From: Solidesulfovibrio alcoholivorans DSM 5433
Lineage (GTDB): Bacteria; Desulfobacterota; Desulfovibrionia; Desulfovibrionales; Desulfovibrionaceae
Assembly: GCF_000702665.1 (NCBI RefSeq)
Contig: NZ_JNJA01000006.1
Location: 1 to 64,000, forward strand
Direction: 5' to 3'
DNA: 64,000 nt
A model generated the notes under the pieces. It was not told the origin of the DNA. It searched no databases and worked only from the letters and a program-made list of their open reading frames with translations. Below are positions 40,218 through 50,317 of the stretch, one piece after another. Both the position numbers and the translations under genes were made by a program. How positions within the stretch are numbered: position 1 is the stretch's first letter; each line of letters begins with the position of its first letter.

Positions 40218-41939
40218 ATGTACGGATCTATCGTAAGGCTTGTTGGCCCCATCGCCGACAAATTCGCCCTGAGCGTCTTGCTCGGTTTGCTGATCACGGC
40301 CTGCTATGCGGCACAGGGTATTTTCCTGGCCTTGGCCCTGGCGCGCCTCATCCTGGGGGCGGGAGGCGGTGAGGCGACGCCATGGATTGCCGCCTTTGCC
40401 GTTGCCGCCTTGCTGCGGGCCGGTTTGATCTGGGCTTCGGAAATCGCCTCCACCGCCACGGCCCAGGCCGTCAAAACCCAGTTACGCGGAAAATTGTTGT
40501 CGCATCTGCTCACCCTCGGGCCGGGCATCACTCTCAAGCAGCAGACCGGCGATCTGCAAACCACCCTCGTCGCCGGGGTCGAGGCGCTGGAGACCTATTT
40601 CAGCCGCTACCTGCCGGCGATCGTCATTGCCCTTTTCGGCTGCGGCGGGGTGTTGGCCGCGCTTTTTTATGTGGACTGGCGCTCTGCCCTGTTGCTCGGT
40701 CTTTTCGTCATCGCCTATCCCGCCGCCGACTGGTTCTGGTTGCGCTGGCGGATGCCCAAACACGCCGGCATGTTCGAAGCCATGGGCGCCTTTGGCGCGT
40801 ATCTGCTCGACAGCATCCAGGGCATCGTCACCTTGAAGGCCTTTGCCGCCACCCAGGCGCGCCGCCAGGCGCTGGCACTCCGGGCGCAGGCGCTTCGACG
40901 CCAATGCATGGCGACGCTTGGCGTCACGCTCGTGCGACACGGCCTCACCGGCCTTTTGACCCTTTCCGGCATTGCCGTGGTGCTCGCCTACGACAGTTGG
41001 CGCATCGCGGCCGGCGATCTCGCGCCCTTGCCGCTTTTCATGACGCTCTTTCTTGCCCGGGAGGCCTTCCGCCCCCTCGAACGGCTGGAAAAGGAATTCC
41101 ACACGGCGTGGTCCGCCGGGGGGGCCGTGGAGCCGATGCTGACGCTTCTGGCCGAGCAGCCGCCGGTCGGCGAACCGGACCATCCCGCGCCGGTGCCCCG
41201 GTGCCATGACATCACGTTCGAGCAGGTCACCTTTGCCTATGAAACCGGCACGACGGCGGCCCTGTCGCATCTGTCGTTCGCCGTGGCCGAAAACGAATTC
41301 GTCGCCTTGGTCGGTCCTTCGGGAGCCGGGAAATCGACACTGGTCTCGCTGCTTATGCGGTTTTCCGATCCCCAGGAGGGAACGATCCGGATCGGCGGCA
41401 CGAACATCCGGCAATTGCCGCTTCGCCGCCTGCGGGAACTCTTCGGCGTCGTCTCCCAGGACACGGTGCTCTTTCACGGTTCGATCGAGGACAATTTGCG
41501 GATAGCCAAGCCGGACGCCAGCTCCGACGAAATCCGCGCGGCGGCCAAGGCCGCCCACATCCATGGCTTCATTGCGAGCCTGCCAGACGGCTATGCGAGT
41601 CAAATCGGCGAGCGCGGTGCGAAACTCTCCGGCGGCCAGCGTCAGCGGCTTTCCATCGCCCGGGCGCTGCTCAAAAATGCGCCCATCCTCATTCTCGACG
41701 AAGCCACCTCCAGCGTCGACAGCCTCACCGAACGGGCCATCCGCGAAGCCATCGAAGCGCCGGCCTCGCGCCGCACGACGCTTGTCATCGCCCATCGCCT
41801 GTCCACCGTGGCCAAGGCCGACCGTATTCTCGTCCTTGAGGCGGGAAACGTGGTCGAGGAAGGCGCGCCCGAACAGCTTGCCCACGCCCGCGGCGTCTAC
41901 GCGAAACTCATGGCCGCCCAGGAAGGAGCCGCAGCATGA
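40218..41939 (+). CDS. ABC transporter, fused permease-ATPase (module B, first half of pair)
   Basis: I use ATG 40218 (MYGSIVRLVGPIADKF) after CAGGGAGCC, giving 573 aa. A six-helix membrane domain is followed by an ATPase with GPSGAGKSTLVSLLMRFSD, LSGGQRQRLSIARALL and ILILDEATSSVD. The membrane part (TAQAVKTQLRGKLLSHLLTL, LQTTLVAGVEALETYFSRY) resembles the CydD branch of exporters. Context (TonB receptor downstream, AraC remnant upstream) points instead to a YbtP/YbtQ-like siderophore function. The stop overlaps the next start (ATGA). Confidence 0.88.
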   Translation: MYGSIVRLVGPIADKFALSVLLGLLITACYAAQGIFLALALARLILGAGGGEATPWIAAFAVAALLRAGLIWASEIASTATAQAVKTQLRGKLLSHLLTLGPGITLKQQTGDLQTTLVAGVEALETYFSRYLPAIVIALFGCGGVLAALFYVDWRSALLLGLFVIAYPAADWFWLRWRMPKHAGMFEAMGAFGAYLLDSIQGIVTLKAFAATQARRQALALRAQALRRQCMATLGVTLVRHGLTGLLTLSGIAVVLAYDSWRIAAGDLAPLPLFMTLFLAREAFRPLERLEKEFHTAWSAGGAVEPMLTLLAEQPPVGEPDHPAPVPRCHDITFEQVTFAYETGTTAALSHLSFAVAENEFVALVGPSGAGKSTLVSLLMRFSDPQEGTIRIGGTNIRQLPLRRLRELFGVVSQDTVLFHGSIEDNLRIAKPDASSDEIRAAAKAAHIHGFIASLPDGYASQIGERGAKLSGGQRQRLSIARALLKNAPILILDEATSSVDSLTERAIREAIEAPASRRTTLVIAHRLSTVAKADRILVLEAGNVVEEGAPEQLAHARGVYAKLMAAQEGAAA

Positions 41940-43702
41940 CCACCATCGCATCCGCATTGTCCGCTGCCGACGGGGACGCAAGCCGGGCCGGACTGCTCGG
42001 CCTCATTCCCCTTGTGAAAAGCCGCTGGGGACTGCTCGGCTGGACCATTTTTTCCGGCATTCTCAGCCAGGGGGGGGCGCTTGCCACCTTCGCCGTCGGC
42101 GCCTGGCTGGTCGGCCGGGCGGCAACCGGGACGCCGCCGGCGGAGCTTGTGTCCGGATTCGGGATTCTCGGCATCGCCGTGGCCATCGCCGTCGGCGCGC
42201 GCCAGTGGCAGGCCTACGTCTCCCACGAGCTGGCCTTTTCCCTCATCGAAACCCTGCAAGTCGGGATTTACGACGGTCTGGAACGCTCGGCCCCGCGCTA
42301 TGTGCTGGGCCGGCGCACCGGGGAGTTGGCCTCGGTGGCCACGGCGGACGCGGAGCTGATGGAGCATTTTTATGCCCATACGCTCGCCGATTACGTCGGC
42401 GCCATCATCGTCCCGCTGGGCGCGCTTGTCGTTCTTGCCTTTTTGCATCCCCTGGCCGCGCTGACGCTGCTGCCATTCATGCTCCTCGTTGCCTCGGTGC
42501 CGTATTGGCTGGCCAGCCGGGCCGGAGCCCAGGGCCGCGTCGTCATGGAACACCTGGGCCGGCTCAACGCCGATACCGTGGAAACCATCCAATCCCTGCG
42601 AGAACTGGCCATTTTCGGCCGGGAAAAGGACTTTCTCGACCGTCTTCGCGAACGGTCGCAAACGCTTGCCGCGGCGCAACGCCGCTACGGCATACGCGCC
42701 GGGCTCGAACACGCGGCCATCGATCTGTCCGTGGCCGGCGCGACCCTGGCCGCGGCGATCGTCGGGCTTTGGCTGCTGCATGCCGGGAGCCTGCCGCTGG
42801 CCTCGTATCCGCTCATGCTGGTGCTGTCCGGCGCGGCGCTTGCCCCCATCGTCGAGGTGACCCAAACCGCGCGCAAGCTCGGCGAATTGCGGGCCGGCGC
42901 CCGGCGCATCCTGACCATCTTCACCCAGAAGGGCTGCATCCGCGACGACGGCCAGGCCCCGATCCCGAACGACACGACCTTGTCCTTTGAAACCGTGCGG
43001 TTTCGCTATGACGCCACCGGCGGGAAGCCGATTCTCGACGGGATCAGCCTGACGCTGCCTCCCGGAGAAATGGTGGCGCTGGTCGGCGCTTCGGGCGCGG
43101 GGAAAAGCACCTGCGCCGCGCTGGCCCTGCGCTTTTGGGACGTGACGGGCGGGGCTGTCCGGCTCGGCGGCCGGGACATCCGCGAGCTTCCCCTGACGGC
43201 CTTGCGCCGGGAAATCGCCTGGGTGCCCCAGGAGGTGCATCTTTTCAACGAAAGCATTGCCGACAATATCCGTCTCGGGAAGCCCGAGGCTTCGCTGGCG
43301 GAAGTGGAACGCGCGGCGCGGCTGGCCCAGGCCCATGCGTTCATCACGGCGCTTCCGGAAGGCTACGGCACGCGCTGCGGCGAACAGGGGGCGCGGCTTT
43401 CCGGCGGGCAGCGGCAGCGCATCGCCATTGCCCGGGCGCTGCTCGTCGAAGCGCCCATTCTCCTCCTTGACGAGGCCTCTTCCAACCTTGACAGCGAAAA
43501 CGAAGCCGCGTTTCAGGCCGCCTTGGCCTCCATTCGCGGCAAGCGGGCCCTGTTGGTGATCGCCCATCGGCTTTCCACCATCAAAAAAGCCGATCGGATT
43601 TTGGTTTTGGAGCACGGGCGCATTTTCGAACAAGGGACCCATGCCCAGCTCCTCGCCAAAGGCGGAGCCTATGCCGCCCTGGCCGAAGCGTCGGAAGACT
43701 GA
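41936..43702 (+). CDS. ABC transporter, fused permease-ATPase (module B, second half of pair)
   Basis: The 588-aa protein starts at ATG 41936, overlapping the partner gene. It has six membrane helices, then GASGAGKSTCAALALRFWD, LSGGQRQRIAIARALL and ILLLDEASSNLDSENE. With the first subunit it forms a heterodimeric transporter of the CydC/YbtQ kind. The equivalent pair in module A (13364-16850) has the same order of domains but differs much in sequence, so the modules are not a recent duplication. Confidence 0.88.
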   Translation: MTTIASALSAADGDASRAGLLGLIPLVKSRWGLLGWTIFSGILSQGGALATFAVGAWLVGRAATGTPPAELVSGFGILGIAVAIAVGARQWQAYVSHELAFSLIETLQVGIYDGLERSAPRYVLGRRTGELASVATADAELMEHFYAHTLADYVGAIIVPLGALVVLAFLHPLAALTLLPFMLLVASVPYWLASRAGAQGRVVMEHLGRLNADTVETIQSLRELAIFGREKDFLDRLRERSQTLAAAQRRYGIRAGLEHAAIDLSVAGATLAAAIVGLWLLHAGSLPLASYPLMLVLSGAALAPIVEVTQTARKLGELRAGARRILTIFTQKGCIRDDGQAPIPNDTTLSFETVRFRYDATGGKPILDGISLTLPPGEMVALVGASGAGKSTCAALALRFWDVTGGAVRLGGRDIRELPLTALRREIAWVPQEVHLFNESIADNIRLGKPEASLAEVERAARLAQAHAFITALPEGYGTRCGEQGARLSGGQRQRIAIARALLVEAPILLLDEASSNLDSENEAAFQAALASIRGKRALLVIAHRLSTIKKADRILVLEHGRIFEQGTHAQLLAKGGAYAALAEASED

Positions 43703-43800
43703 GCCGGGTGCCCGCGCCGGCTTGCGCGTGCGCTCCCTGGGCGGGGCCCACGCGCAAGCCGCTCCGTGTTTGCCCCCGCGTACTTGGGCCTGCCTGTAAA

Positions 43801-43847
43801 ATTTCCCCGCTCGGATCAATAATTGACCCGTCTCGGGTTAGCGCGAA
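43801..43847 (+). promoter_or_regulatory. candidate activator site upstream of receptor B (repeat copy 2)
   Basis: CGGATCAAtAATtG, CCC and GGGTTAGCGCG (43812-43847), preceded by TTTCCCC, repeats the element at 40090-40136 in the same orientation. It lies about 24 bases upstream of the Fur-like box and about 130 bases before the receptor start, an arrangement expected for a siderophore-responsive activator plus Fur. Confidence 0.55.
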
Positions 43848-43870
43848 CGCATGTCCCGGTATATTGATCC

Positions 43871-43885
43871 TGAAAATCAATTTCG
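43871..43885. promoter_or_regulatory. Fur-like box at the receptor B promoter
   Basis: TGAAAATCAATTTCG matches the shared pattern at 14 of 15 positions (last base G). It lies 92 bases before the receptor start. Confidence 0.5.
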
Positions 43886-43977
43886 TCTCAATGCCTTGCC
43901 ACACTTCCAAGGGCGTTCGATCCCGGTCGCTGGCACAGGTTTTGGGGCGAAGCGTAAGCACAGGGGGGCCTTCGGTC

Positions 43978-46068
43978 ATGTTGGTGTTGCGACTTCTCAT
44001 CGTCTTCATGTTGCTGCTTTTGCCTGCCGCCGCCTTCGCCGAAGACAACGCGGATAAGGAGAAAGGCGCGTCCGAAAAACTCAAAACCCTCGTCCTCGAG
44101 CCGGTGACCGTCACCGCCACCAAGCGCGAGGAAAGTTTGGAAAAAGTTCCTGCCAGCATTTCCACGGTGCCCGATACGCAGATCGAGGAAATGGGCGCCT
44201 GGAAACTTGGCGAGGTGCTGGACACGCTGCCGAACGTCTGGATGAAAAACGCGACGTCCGGGGATGGCATCGTGATTCGCGGCCTGTCGTCCTTCGACAC
44301 ATCCATCTATTCGCCGGTGGGGCTCTATGTGGACGACGTGCCCTACCCGGTGACCTACATGCAAAACCTGCTTTTTCTTGATGTGGAGCGCATTGAGGTG
44401 CTGCGCGGCCCCCAGGGGACGCTGTACGGCCGCAACAGCGAGGCCGGTGTGGTCAATGTAGTGCTCAAAAAACCGGACAACCAGGTGCGGGCCAGCGTGT
44501 TTTCGGATTACGGCAGTTACAACACCCTGCGCGCCGGTGCCAACGTCAGCACGCCCCTGGTCAAGGACAAGCTGTTTCTGGCAGGCAATTTCGTACGCTA
44601 CCAGACAGACGGGTACATGCACAACGAGTACAAGGATGACGACAAGGCCGCCAAGGACGAATCCATGCGGGGCAGGGGTGTCTTGCGCTGGACGCCGACC
44701 GACGTCTTTGATCTGCGTCTGACCATGGATGCCAGCCACACCGACAAGGGGATCGGCAGGCTCCGCTATGAAACGGGCTCGAATGCGACAAAACGCTTCA
44801 ACGTCATGTCGGACGCCTCCGATGACGCCGAGGAAAATGTCATCAATCCATCCGTCACCGCCAAGTATTCCGGCTCGGCGGTGGAGGTGACCTCCATCAC
44901 CAGCTACATGGATTACCGCTACCAGTTTCAGTCCGATCTCGACCGGACCTCCACGTTCAAGAGTTATTCCGATCAGGATCTCAAACAGCACGGCATCACG
45001 CAGGAGTTGCGGTTCGCCTCGCCGGGCAAGCAGCGACTCAACTGGCTTTTCGGCCTGTTCGGCAGTTCCACGCAATCCGACATCCAGATGAACCGCATCC
45101 GCTCCGTCTCCACGGCCTCGACGTATGCCGACACGGACGCCACGGAATCGAGCTGGGCCGCTTTCGGCCAGGCGACGTATTCCATTTTCGACAACCTGCG
45201 CCTCACGGCCGGCTTGCGCGGCGAATACGCCCTTGCCCACGGCGGGCAGACCTACCGCACCGGCACGACGAGCCTGGTCGGCTACAGCAAGGAGCTCGAT
45301 TCCTGCGAGGTCCTGCCCATGGCCTCCCTGGCCTACGACGTGACGCCCAATGTCACGGCCTATGCCACCTGGTCCAACGGCTTCCTGGCCGGCGGGTTCA
45401 ATTATTACACGGCCGACAGCCTTTCGACCTTTTATTATCAGCCCGAGCACACCACGAACTACGAAGTGGGGCTCAAGACCAACTGGTTCGACAATAAGCT
45501 CACGGCCAATCTCGCCCTTTTTTATATGGACATCCGCGACAAGCAGGTGCGCGAGGATGACCCCGATGGTGGTATTGGCGTGTGGAAGTTCACCAATGCC
45601 GGTCGGGCCCATTCCCAGGGCGTGGAAGTCGAGCTGACGGGAAAACCGCTTGCCGGCCTCGAACTCCAAGGTGGATTCGGCTACACCTACTCGGTTGTCG
45701 ACGACTGGACCGTCAACCAGGACGGTGTGCCCTACAGCTACAAGGGCAAACGCCTCCCCTGGGCCCCGGATCTCACCTACCACCTCGGCGCGGGCTACAC
45801 CCATCCCTGCGGCCTCTTCGCCCGGGCCGACCTCTACGGCGCGGGCACCCAGTATTTCGATGCCGAAAACAGCCTCGGCCAGGACGGCTTCGCCCTGGTC
45901 AACGCCCGTGTCGGCTATGCCTTCAAGCAGTGGGAACTCGCCCTGTGGGGCAAGAACATTTTCGATGTCGACCATGCCACCAAAAAGGTTCGCGACAGTT
46001 CGGGCGACGTGCTGGTCGAGGACGGCGAACCGCAAACATTCGGCGCTTCACTCACCTGGAGGTTTTAG
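43978..46068 (+). CDS. TonB-dependent siderophore receptor, FyuA-like (module B)
   Basis: ATG 43978 has AGGGGGG upstream and gives a signal peptide (MLVLRLLIVFMLLLLPAAA, cut after AFA); the open frame upstream is not translated. The 696-aa protein has a TonB box (LEPVTVTATKREE), a plug with VLRGPQGTLYGRNSEAGVV, and a barrel ending SLTWRF. The GRNSEAGVVNVVLKKP stretch recalls the FyuA/yersiniabactin receptor group. It is followed after 2 bases by a methyltransferase gene, opening a five-gene operon. The siderophore it binds is unknown. Confidence 0.93.
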   Translation: MLVLRLLIVFMLLLLPAAAFAEDNADKEKGASEKLKTLVLEPVTVTATKREESLEKVPASISTVPDTQIEEMGAWKLGEVLDTLPNVWMKNATSGDGIVIRGLSSFDTSIYSPVGLYVDDVPYPVTYMQNLLFLDVERIEVLRGPQGTLYGRNSEAGVVNVVLKKPDNQVRASVFSDYGSYNTLRAGANVSTPLVKDKLFLAGNFVRYQTDGYMHNEYKDDDKAAKDESMRGRGVLRWTPTDVFDLRLTMDASHTDKGIGRLRYETGSNATKRFNVMSDASDDAEENVINPSVTAKYSGSAVEVTSITSYMDYRYQFQSDLDRTSTFKSYSDQDLKQHGITQELRFASPGKQRLNWLFGLFGSSTQSDIQMNRIRSVSTASTYADTDATESSWAAFGQATYSIFDNLRLTAGLRGEYALAHGGQTYRTGTTSLVGYSKELDSCEVLPMASLAYDVTPNVTAYATWSNGFLAGGFNYYTADSLSTFYYQPEHTTNYEVGLKTNWFDNKLTANLALFYMDIRDKQVREDDPDGGIGVWKFTNAGRAHSQGVEVELTGKPLAGLELQGGFGYTYSVVDDWTVNQDGVPYSYKGKRLPWAPDLTYHLGAGYTHPCGLFARADLYGAGTQYFDAENSLGQDGFALVNARVGYAFKQWELALWGKNIFDVDHATKKVRDSSGDVLVEDGEPQTFGASLTWRF

Positions 46069-46070
46069 AC

Positions 46071-47129
46071 ATGTGGGAAAAAAAGGTTTTGGACTCGGGC
46101 CCGGAAGATCGCCCGTCTTTTGCGCCGTTCTTCGATTGGCTGCTCGGACCGGTGCGCATGGCCCTGCTTGATGCGGCGATCCGCCTCGGCATCGCCGACA
46201 TCCTGGCCGAAACGGATGATCCGGACGCGATAGCCGCCCGTCTTGAGGCGCATCCCGGCAACACGCGCTTGTTTCTCGACGCCCTGGTCGCTTTGGGACT
46301 GGCCGAAAAAAAACAAGGTCGTTACGCCAACACGCCGCTTGCAACCTGGTACCTGCGCCGGGGCAATGAAACCTATCTGGGGGGGCTGGTGGGGAATCTC
46401 AAAAGGTTAGAGCACAGCAATCTGCCGCATTTGACGGAATTGCTCAAATCCGGACCGCCCCCCGTGACCCGGGAAAACCGGCTGGACGAAGCCCACTGGA
46501 AGCGTTCCGCCAGGAACCTGGCCTGTTATCAGAAGGCCGGCTTGGCCGATCTGGCCGCCGATATCGTCGATACACTGCCCGAAAGACCGAAGCTGCGGCG
46601 GCTGCTCGACCTCGGAGGCGGGCCAGGCGTGGTCGGGTTGACGATTCTGGCCCGCCATCCGGCCATGCAGGGCGCGCTCGCCGATTTGCCCCCCATCATC
46701 GAAGTGGCGCGGGAGGAAATCGAAAAGTCCGGTATGGGCGGGCGGATGGCGCTTTATCCCGGCGACTACAACTCCGCCGGCTTCGGCTCGGGCTACGACC
46801 TCGTCTGGGCCAGTCACAACCTGTATTTCGTCAAGGATCTTCACGGGTTTTTTAGCCGTATTCTGGAAGCCCTGAACCCCGGCGGCGTCTTTATCAGTTT
46901 CCATGAGGGCCTGACGGAAGAGCGCACCAAGCCCCCCTTTTATATTCTTTCCCGGATATCCCTGGCCCTTGAAGGGCAGGATGTGTCTTTCGAGGCGGGG
47001 GAGATCGCCCGGGCCGGCTTGGCCGCCGGGTTCCTCTCCATTGAAACGAGAACCTGCGACACCCCCATGGGCGAGGTCCGTGTAGACATTTTGCGCAAGG
47101 CCGGTGGTCTCGGGGAGGCTGTGGCATGA
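46071..47129 (+). CDS. SAM-dependent methyltransferase (O-methyltransferase-like, with dimerisation domain)
   Basis: The 352-aa protein starts at ATG 46071. Residues 20-110 form a winged-helix dimerisation part (LLDAAIRLGIADILAETDD, GNTRLFLDALVALGL), followed by the SAM site LLDLGGGPGVVGLTIL (about residue 182) and a Rossmann core with FISFHEGLTEER. This is the plan of small-molecule O- or N-methyltransferases in natural-product pathways. Lying directly after a TonB receptor gene and overlapping the substrate-binding-protein gene, it may modify the imported ligand. Confidence 0.85.
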   Translation: MWEKKVLDSGPEDRPSFAPFFDWLLGPVRMALLDAAIRLGIADILAETDDPDAIAARLEAHPGNTRLFLDALVALGLAEKKQGRYANTPLATWYLRRGNETYLGGLVGNLKRLEHSNLPHLTELLKSGPPPVTRENRLDEAHWKRSARNLACYQKAGLADLAADIVDTLPERPKLRRLLDLGGGPGVVGLTILARHPAMQGALADLPPIIEVAREEIEKSGMGGRMALYPGDYNSAGFGSGYDLVWASHNLYFVKDLHGFFSRILEALNPGGVFISFHEGLTEERTKPPFYILSRISLALEGQDVSFEAGEIARAGLAAGFLSIETRTCDTPMGEVRVDILRKAGGLGEAVA

Positions 47130-48100
47130 CGCGCCGCCAATTCCTGCAGACACTGGCGGCCTTGTCGCTGGCGGCACCGGCTTTTGCCGAGCAGGCGTCC
47201 ACGGTTCGGGTGTCCGGTCCGGCCGTGGCCGAAACATTGCCTTTGCTGGCGATGGGGCGGGCGGGCCCGTTGCCGGGGATTGCCCGCACGGTGGTCTTCA
47301 CCCCCTGGAATTCACCGGACCAGTTGCGCGCCATGATCGCTACGGACGGCGTGGATGCGGCCCTCATGACCACGGCCTCGGCCTGTACCCTGGCCAACAA
47401 GGGGGTGCCCGCGACTGTCGTGGCCCTCACGTCGAGCCCGGTTTGGCTGGTGTCCTCGGATGCCGCGTTGTCACGCCTGTCCGGTCTCGACGGCCGGGAC
47501 GTCCTGCTGCCGTTCGGCCCGGGGGAAATGCCGGATTTGCTTTTGCGGGCTTTGGCCGGGCAGGCGGGCCTTGCGTTTATCCCCCGGCATGTGGGCAACG
47601 CCCTGGAAGCCGTCAACCTCCTTTCGCTCGGGCAGGGACATTGCGCGCTTTTAAGCGAGCCGGCGGCGAGCCTGGCCGTGTCGCGGGCGAAGGTCCGGGC
47701 CCGGCCAGACGCTCCGGTCCTGGGCAAACGGTTGGACCTTCGGGATGCCTGGCGGGAAGTCTTCCCCGAACATCCGCAACTGACCCAGAGCGCATTTGCC
47801 GTGACCGGCTCCCTGGCCCGGGATGCTGTGGCCTGCAAGGCGTTGCAAACGGCCTATGTCCAGGCGGCCGGGTGGATGGCCGCCCACCCCCGGGAAACCA
47901 CGGCGCTTGCCGAAAAGGACTTTCCCGCCCTTGCTTCCCAGGCCGTGGACGGCGTCTTGCCGGGTCAGGACATCCGGCTCGTCATGGGGCCGCAGGGGGC
48001 ACAAGACGCCCGTTTTTTCCTTGGCCTGCTCCACGGGATGTCGCCGGCAAGTATTGGCGGCCGGCCCCCAGAAAGCTCTTTTTTCGAGGTCGACGCATGA
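47126..48100 (+). CDS. ABC importer substrate-binding protein (NMT1/SsuA-like)
   Basis: The 324-aa product has a twin-arginine-like start, MTRRQFLQTLAALSLAAPAFA, so it may be exported folded through Tat. The mature part resembles the NMT1/THI5-SsuA-like fold (LRAMIATDGVDAALMTTASA, YVQAAGWMAAHPRETTALAE), which binds sulfonates, thiamine precursors and other small organic ligands. ATGA overlaps on both sides tie it to the methyltransferase and permease. Here it presumably collects whatever the TonB receptor brings into the periplasm. Confidence 0.85.
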   Translation: MTRRQFLQTLAALSLAAPAFAEQASTVRVSGPAVAETLPLLAMGRAGPLPGIARTVVFTPWNSPDQLRAMIATDGVDAALMTTASACTLANKGVPATVVALTSSPVWLVSSDAALSRLSGLDGRDVLLPFGPGEMPDLLLRALAGQAGLAFIPRHVGNALEAVNLLSLGQGHCALLSEPAASLAVSRAKVRARPDAPVLGKRLDLRDAWREVFPEHPQLTQSAFAVTGSLARDAVACKALQTAYVQAAGWMAAHPRETTALAEKDFPALASQAVDGVLPGQDIRLVMGPQGAQDARFFLGLLHGMSPASIGGRPPESSFFEVDA

Positions 48101-48846
48101 AATGGGACGGTCTTGTCGGACGGGCCTGCGGTCTGGCCGCGCTTATGGGCGCTTGGGAAGTGGCGGCCGGGCGGGGCCACGGCATCGCCGTAGCCTCGCC
48201 CGGGGAAACCTTTGCGGCTTTGGCCGGGCTTTTGGGGCAGTCGTCCTTTTGGCTGGGCGATCTGGCCGTGAGCGTGCGGCGTGTGGCGTGCGGTTTTTCC
48301 CTGGGCTTTGCCGCCGGGGGCGGGCTGGGGTTGCTGGCCGGCCGCTTCCCGGCGGCACGGACTTTCCTCGCGCCGTCGCGCTGGATACTGACCAGCGTTC
48401 CCGGGGTGGTGGCCGTCATGCTCGGCATGCTCTGGTTCGGCCTGGGCGCGGGCATGGTCGTGGCCATCGTGGCGCTGATGGTCGCGCCGGCCATCCATGT
48501 GGCCGTCATCGAAGGCCTGTCCACCGTGGATGCGACGCTTGCGGAGATGGCCAGGGCCTACCGGTTCACGCCGGTCATGCGCTTTTGGCATATTTACGCG
48601 CCGGCCATGGCCGCGCCGCTTTTTTCCGGCGGCGTGGTGGCGCTCGGCGGGGCCATGCGGGTGGCGGTGTTGGCCGAGGCCTTGGGCGCCAATACGGGCA
48701 TCGGCCATGCCCTCTCCGTGGCCAGGACCAATTTGGACACGCCGCAGCTCTACGCCTTGGCCCTTTGCAGCATGCTCCTCGTTGGCGTGGCCGAAATGGC
48801 GCTTTTGGGGCTGGCCCGACGTGCTGTCGGCCGGAGGCCGTCATGA
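48097..48846 (+). CDS. ABC importer permease (SsuC/TauC-like)
   Basis: The start ATG 48097 overlaps the stop of the binding-protein gene. The 249-aa protein has six membrane helices and the EAA-type cytoplasmic loop EMARAYRFTPVMRFWHIYAP (about residues 150-169), the docking site for the ATPase. Such permeases pair with SsuA-like binding proteins. The stop overlaps the ATPase start. Confidence 0.88.
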   Translation: MKWDGLVGRACGLAALMGAWEVAAGRGHGIAVASPGETFAALAGLLGQSSFWLGDLAVSVRRVACGFSLGFAAGGGLGLLAGRFPAARTFLAPSRWILTSVPGVVAVMLGMLWFGLGAGMVVAIVALMVAPAIHVAVIEGLSTVDATLAEMARAYRFTPVMRFWHIYAPAMAAPLFSGGVVALGGAMRVAVLAEALGANTGIGHALSVARTNLDTPQLYALALCSMLLVGVAEMALLGLARRAVGRRPS

Positions 48847-49505
48847 ATCCGGTGGTCGTTTTTTCGGGGGTCGGCAAACGCTACCGGGGCAGGGCGGTGC
48901 TTTCCGGCCTTGATCTGACCCTGGAAGCGGGGGAAATCCTGGCCATTTTGGGCCCGAGCGGCATCGGCAAATCCACCCTGCTCCGGCTGGCGGCACGGCT
49001 GGAGCGCCCCAGCCAAGGAGCGGTGACCCTGGCCGCGCGGCGCCTCGGGTTCGTATTTCAGGAACCGCGTCTTTTGCCCTGGCGTACGGCGCTGGAAAAC
49101 GTGGCCTTGCCGCTTTTGGCCCAGGGTATCCCGCCACGAGCGGCTCGGGAGAGAGCCGCCGCCATGCTCGCCCGCCTGGAGCTGGCCGCTTTCGCGCAAG
49201 CCTCTCCGGACACGCTCTCCGGCGGCATGCGCCAGCGCGTCTCCCTGGCCCGGGCCTTTGTGGTCGAGCCTGAGCTGCTACTGCTCGATGAACCGTTTAC
49301 GGGGCTTGATCCCGAACTGCGCCGCGCCATACGCTGCACCCTGAATGCCCTGCTTGCCGCCTCCGGGGCGGCGGCCCTCCATGTCACCCACGACATCGAG
49401 GACATTCCGGCCGCTACGAACCGGCTCCTGCGCCTGACGGCGCTGGGGGCGCATTTCGAGCTCCCGAGGATGGAGCCGGCTTCCGGTGTTGTGTCGCACG
49501 GCTGA
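48843..49505 (+). CDS. ABC importer ATP-binding protein (SsuB/TauB-like)
   Basis: The 220-aa ATPase has the Walker A loop GPSGIGKSTLLRLAARLE (about residue 38), Q-loop FVFQEPRLLPWRTALENV, signature LSGGMRQRVSLARAF, Walker B LLLLDEPFTGLDPE and a His switch (HVTHDIED). It is a little short but complete. It closes the importer set 47126-49505; the next gene, exbB, starts 105 bases later with its own strong ribosome site. Confidence 0.92.
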   Translation: MNPVVVFSGVGKRYRGRAVLSGLDLTLEAGEILAILGPSGIGKSTLLRLAARLERPSQGAVTLAARRLGFVFQEPRLLPWRTALENVALPLLAQGIPPRAARERAAAMLARLELAAFAQASPDTLSGGMRQRVSLARAFVVEPELLLLDEPFTGLDPELRRAIRCTLNALLAASGAAALHVTHDIEDIPAATNRLLRLTALGAHFELPRMEPASGVVSHG

Positions 49506-49609
49506 TCCACAGGCGGGTTGGCCGAAGCGCCATGCCCTCGCACGGCCGATTCGCCGCCTCACGGAACAGGAATGTTTTCCTGTTGTCCAGGGAAGAAAGG
49601 AGGAATGAT

Positions 49610-50313
<704 letters not shown>

Positions 50314-50317
<4 letters not shown>

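Noticed and set aside
43888..46035. 715-aa minus-strand open frame
   Set aside because: Antisense to TonB receptor B, whose plug and barrel motifs are clear.
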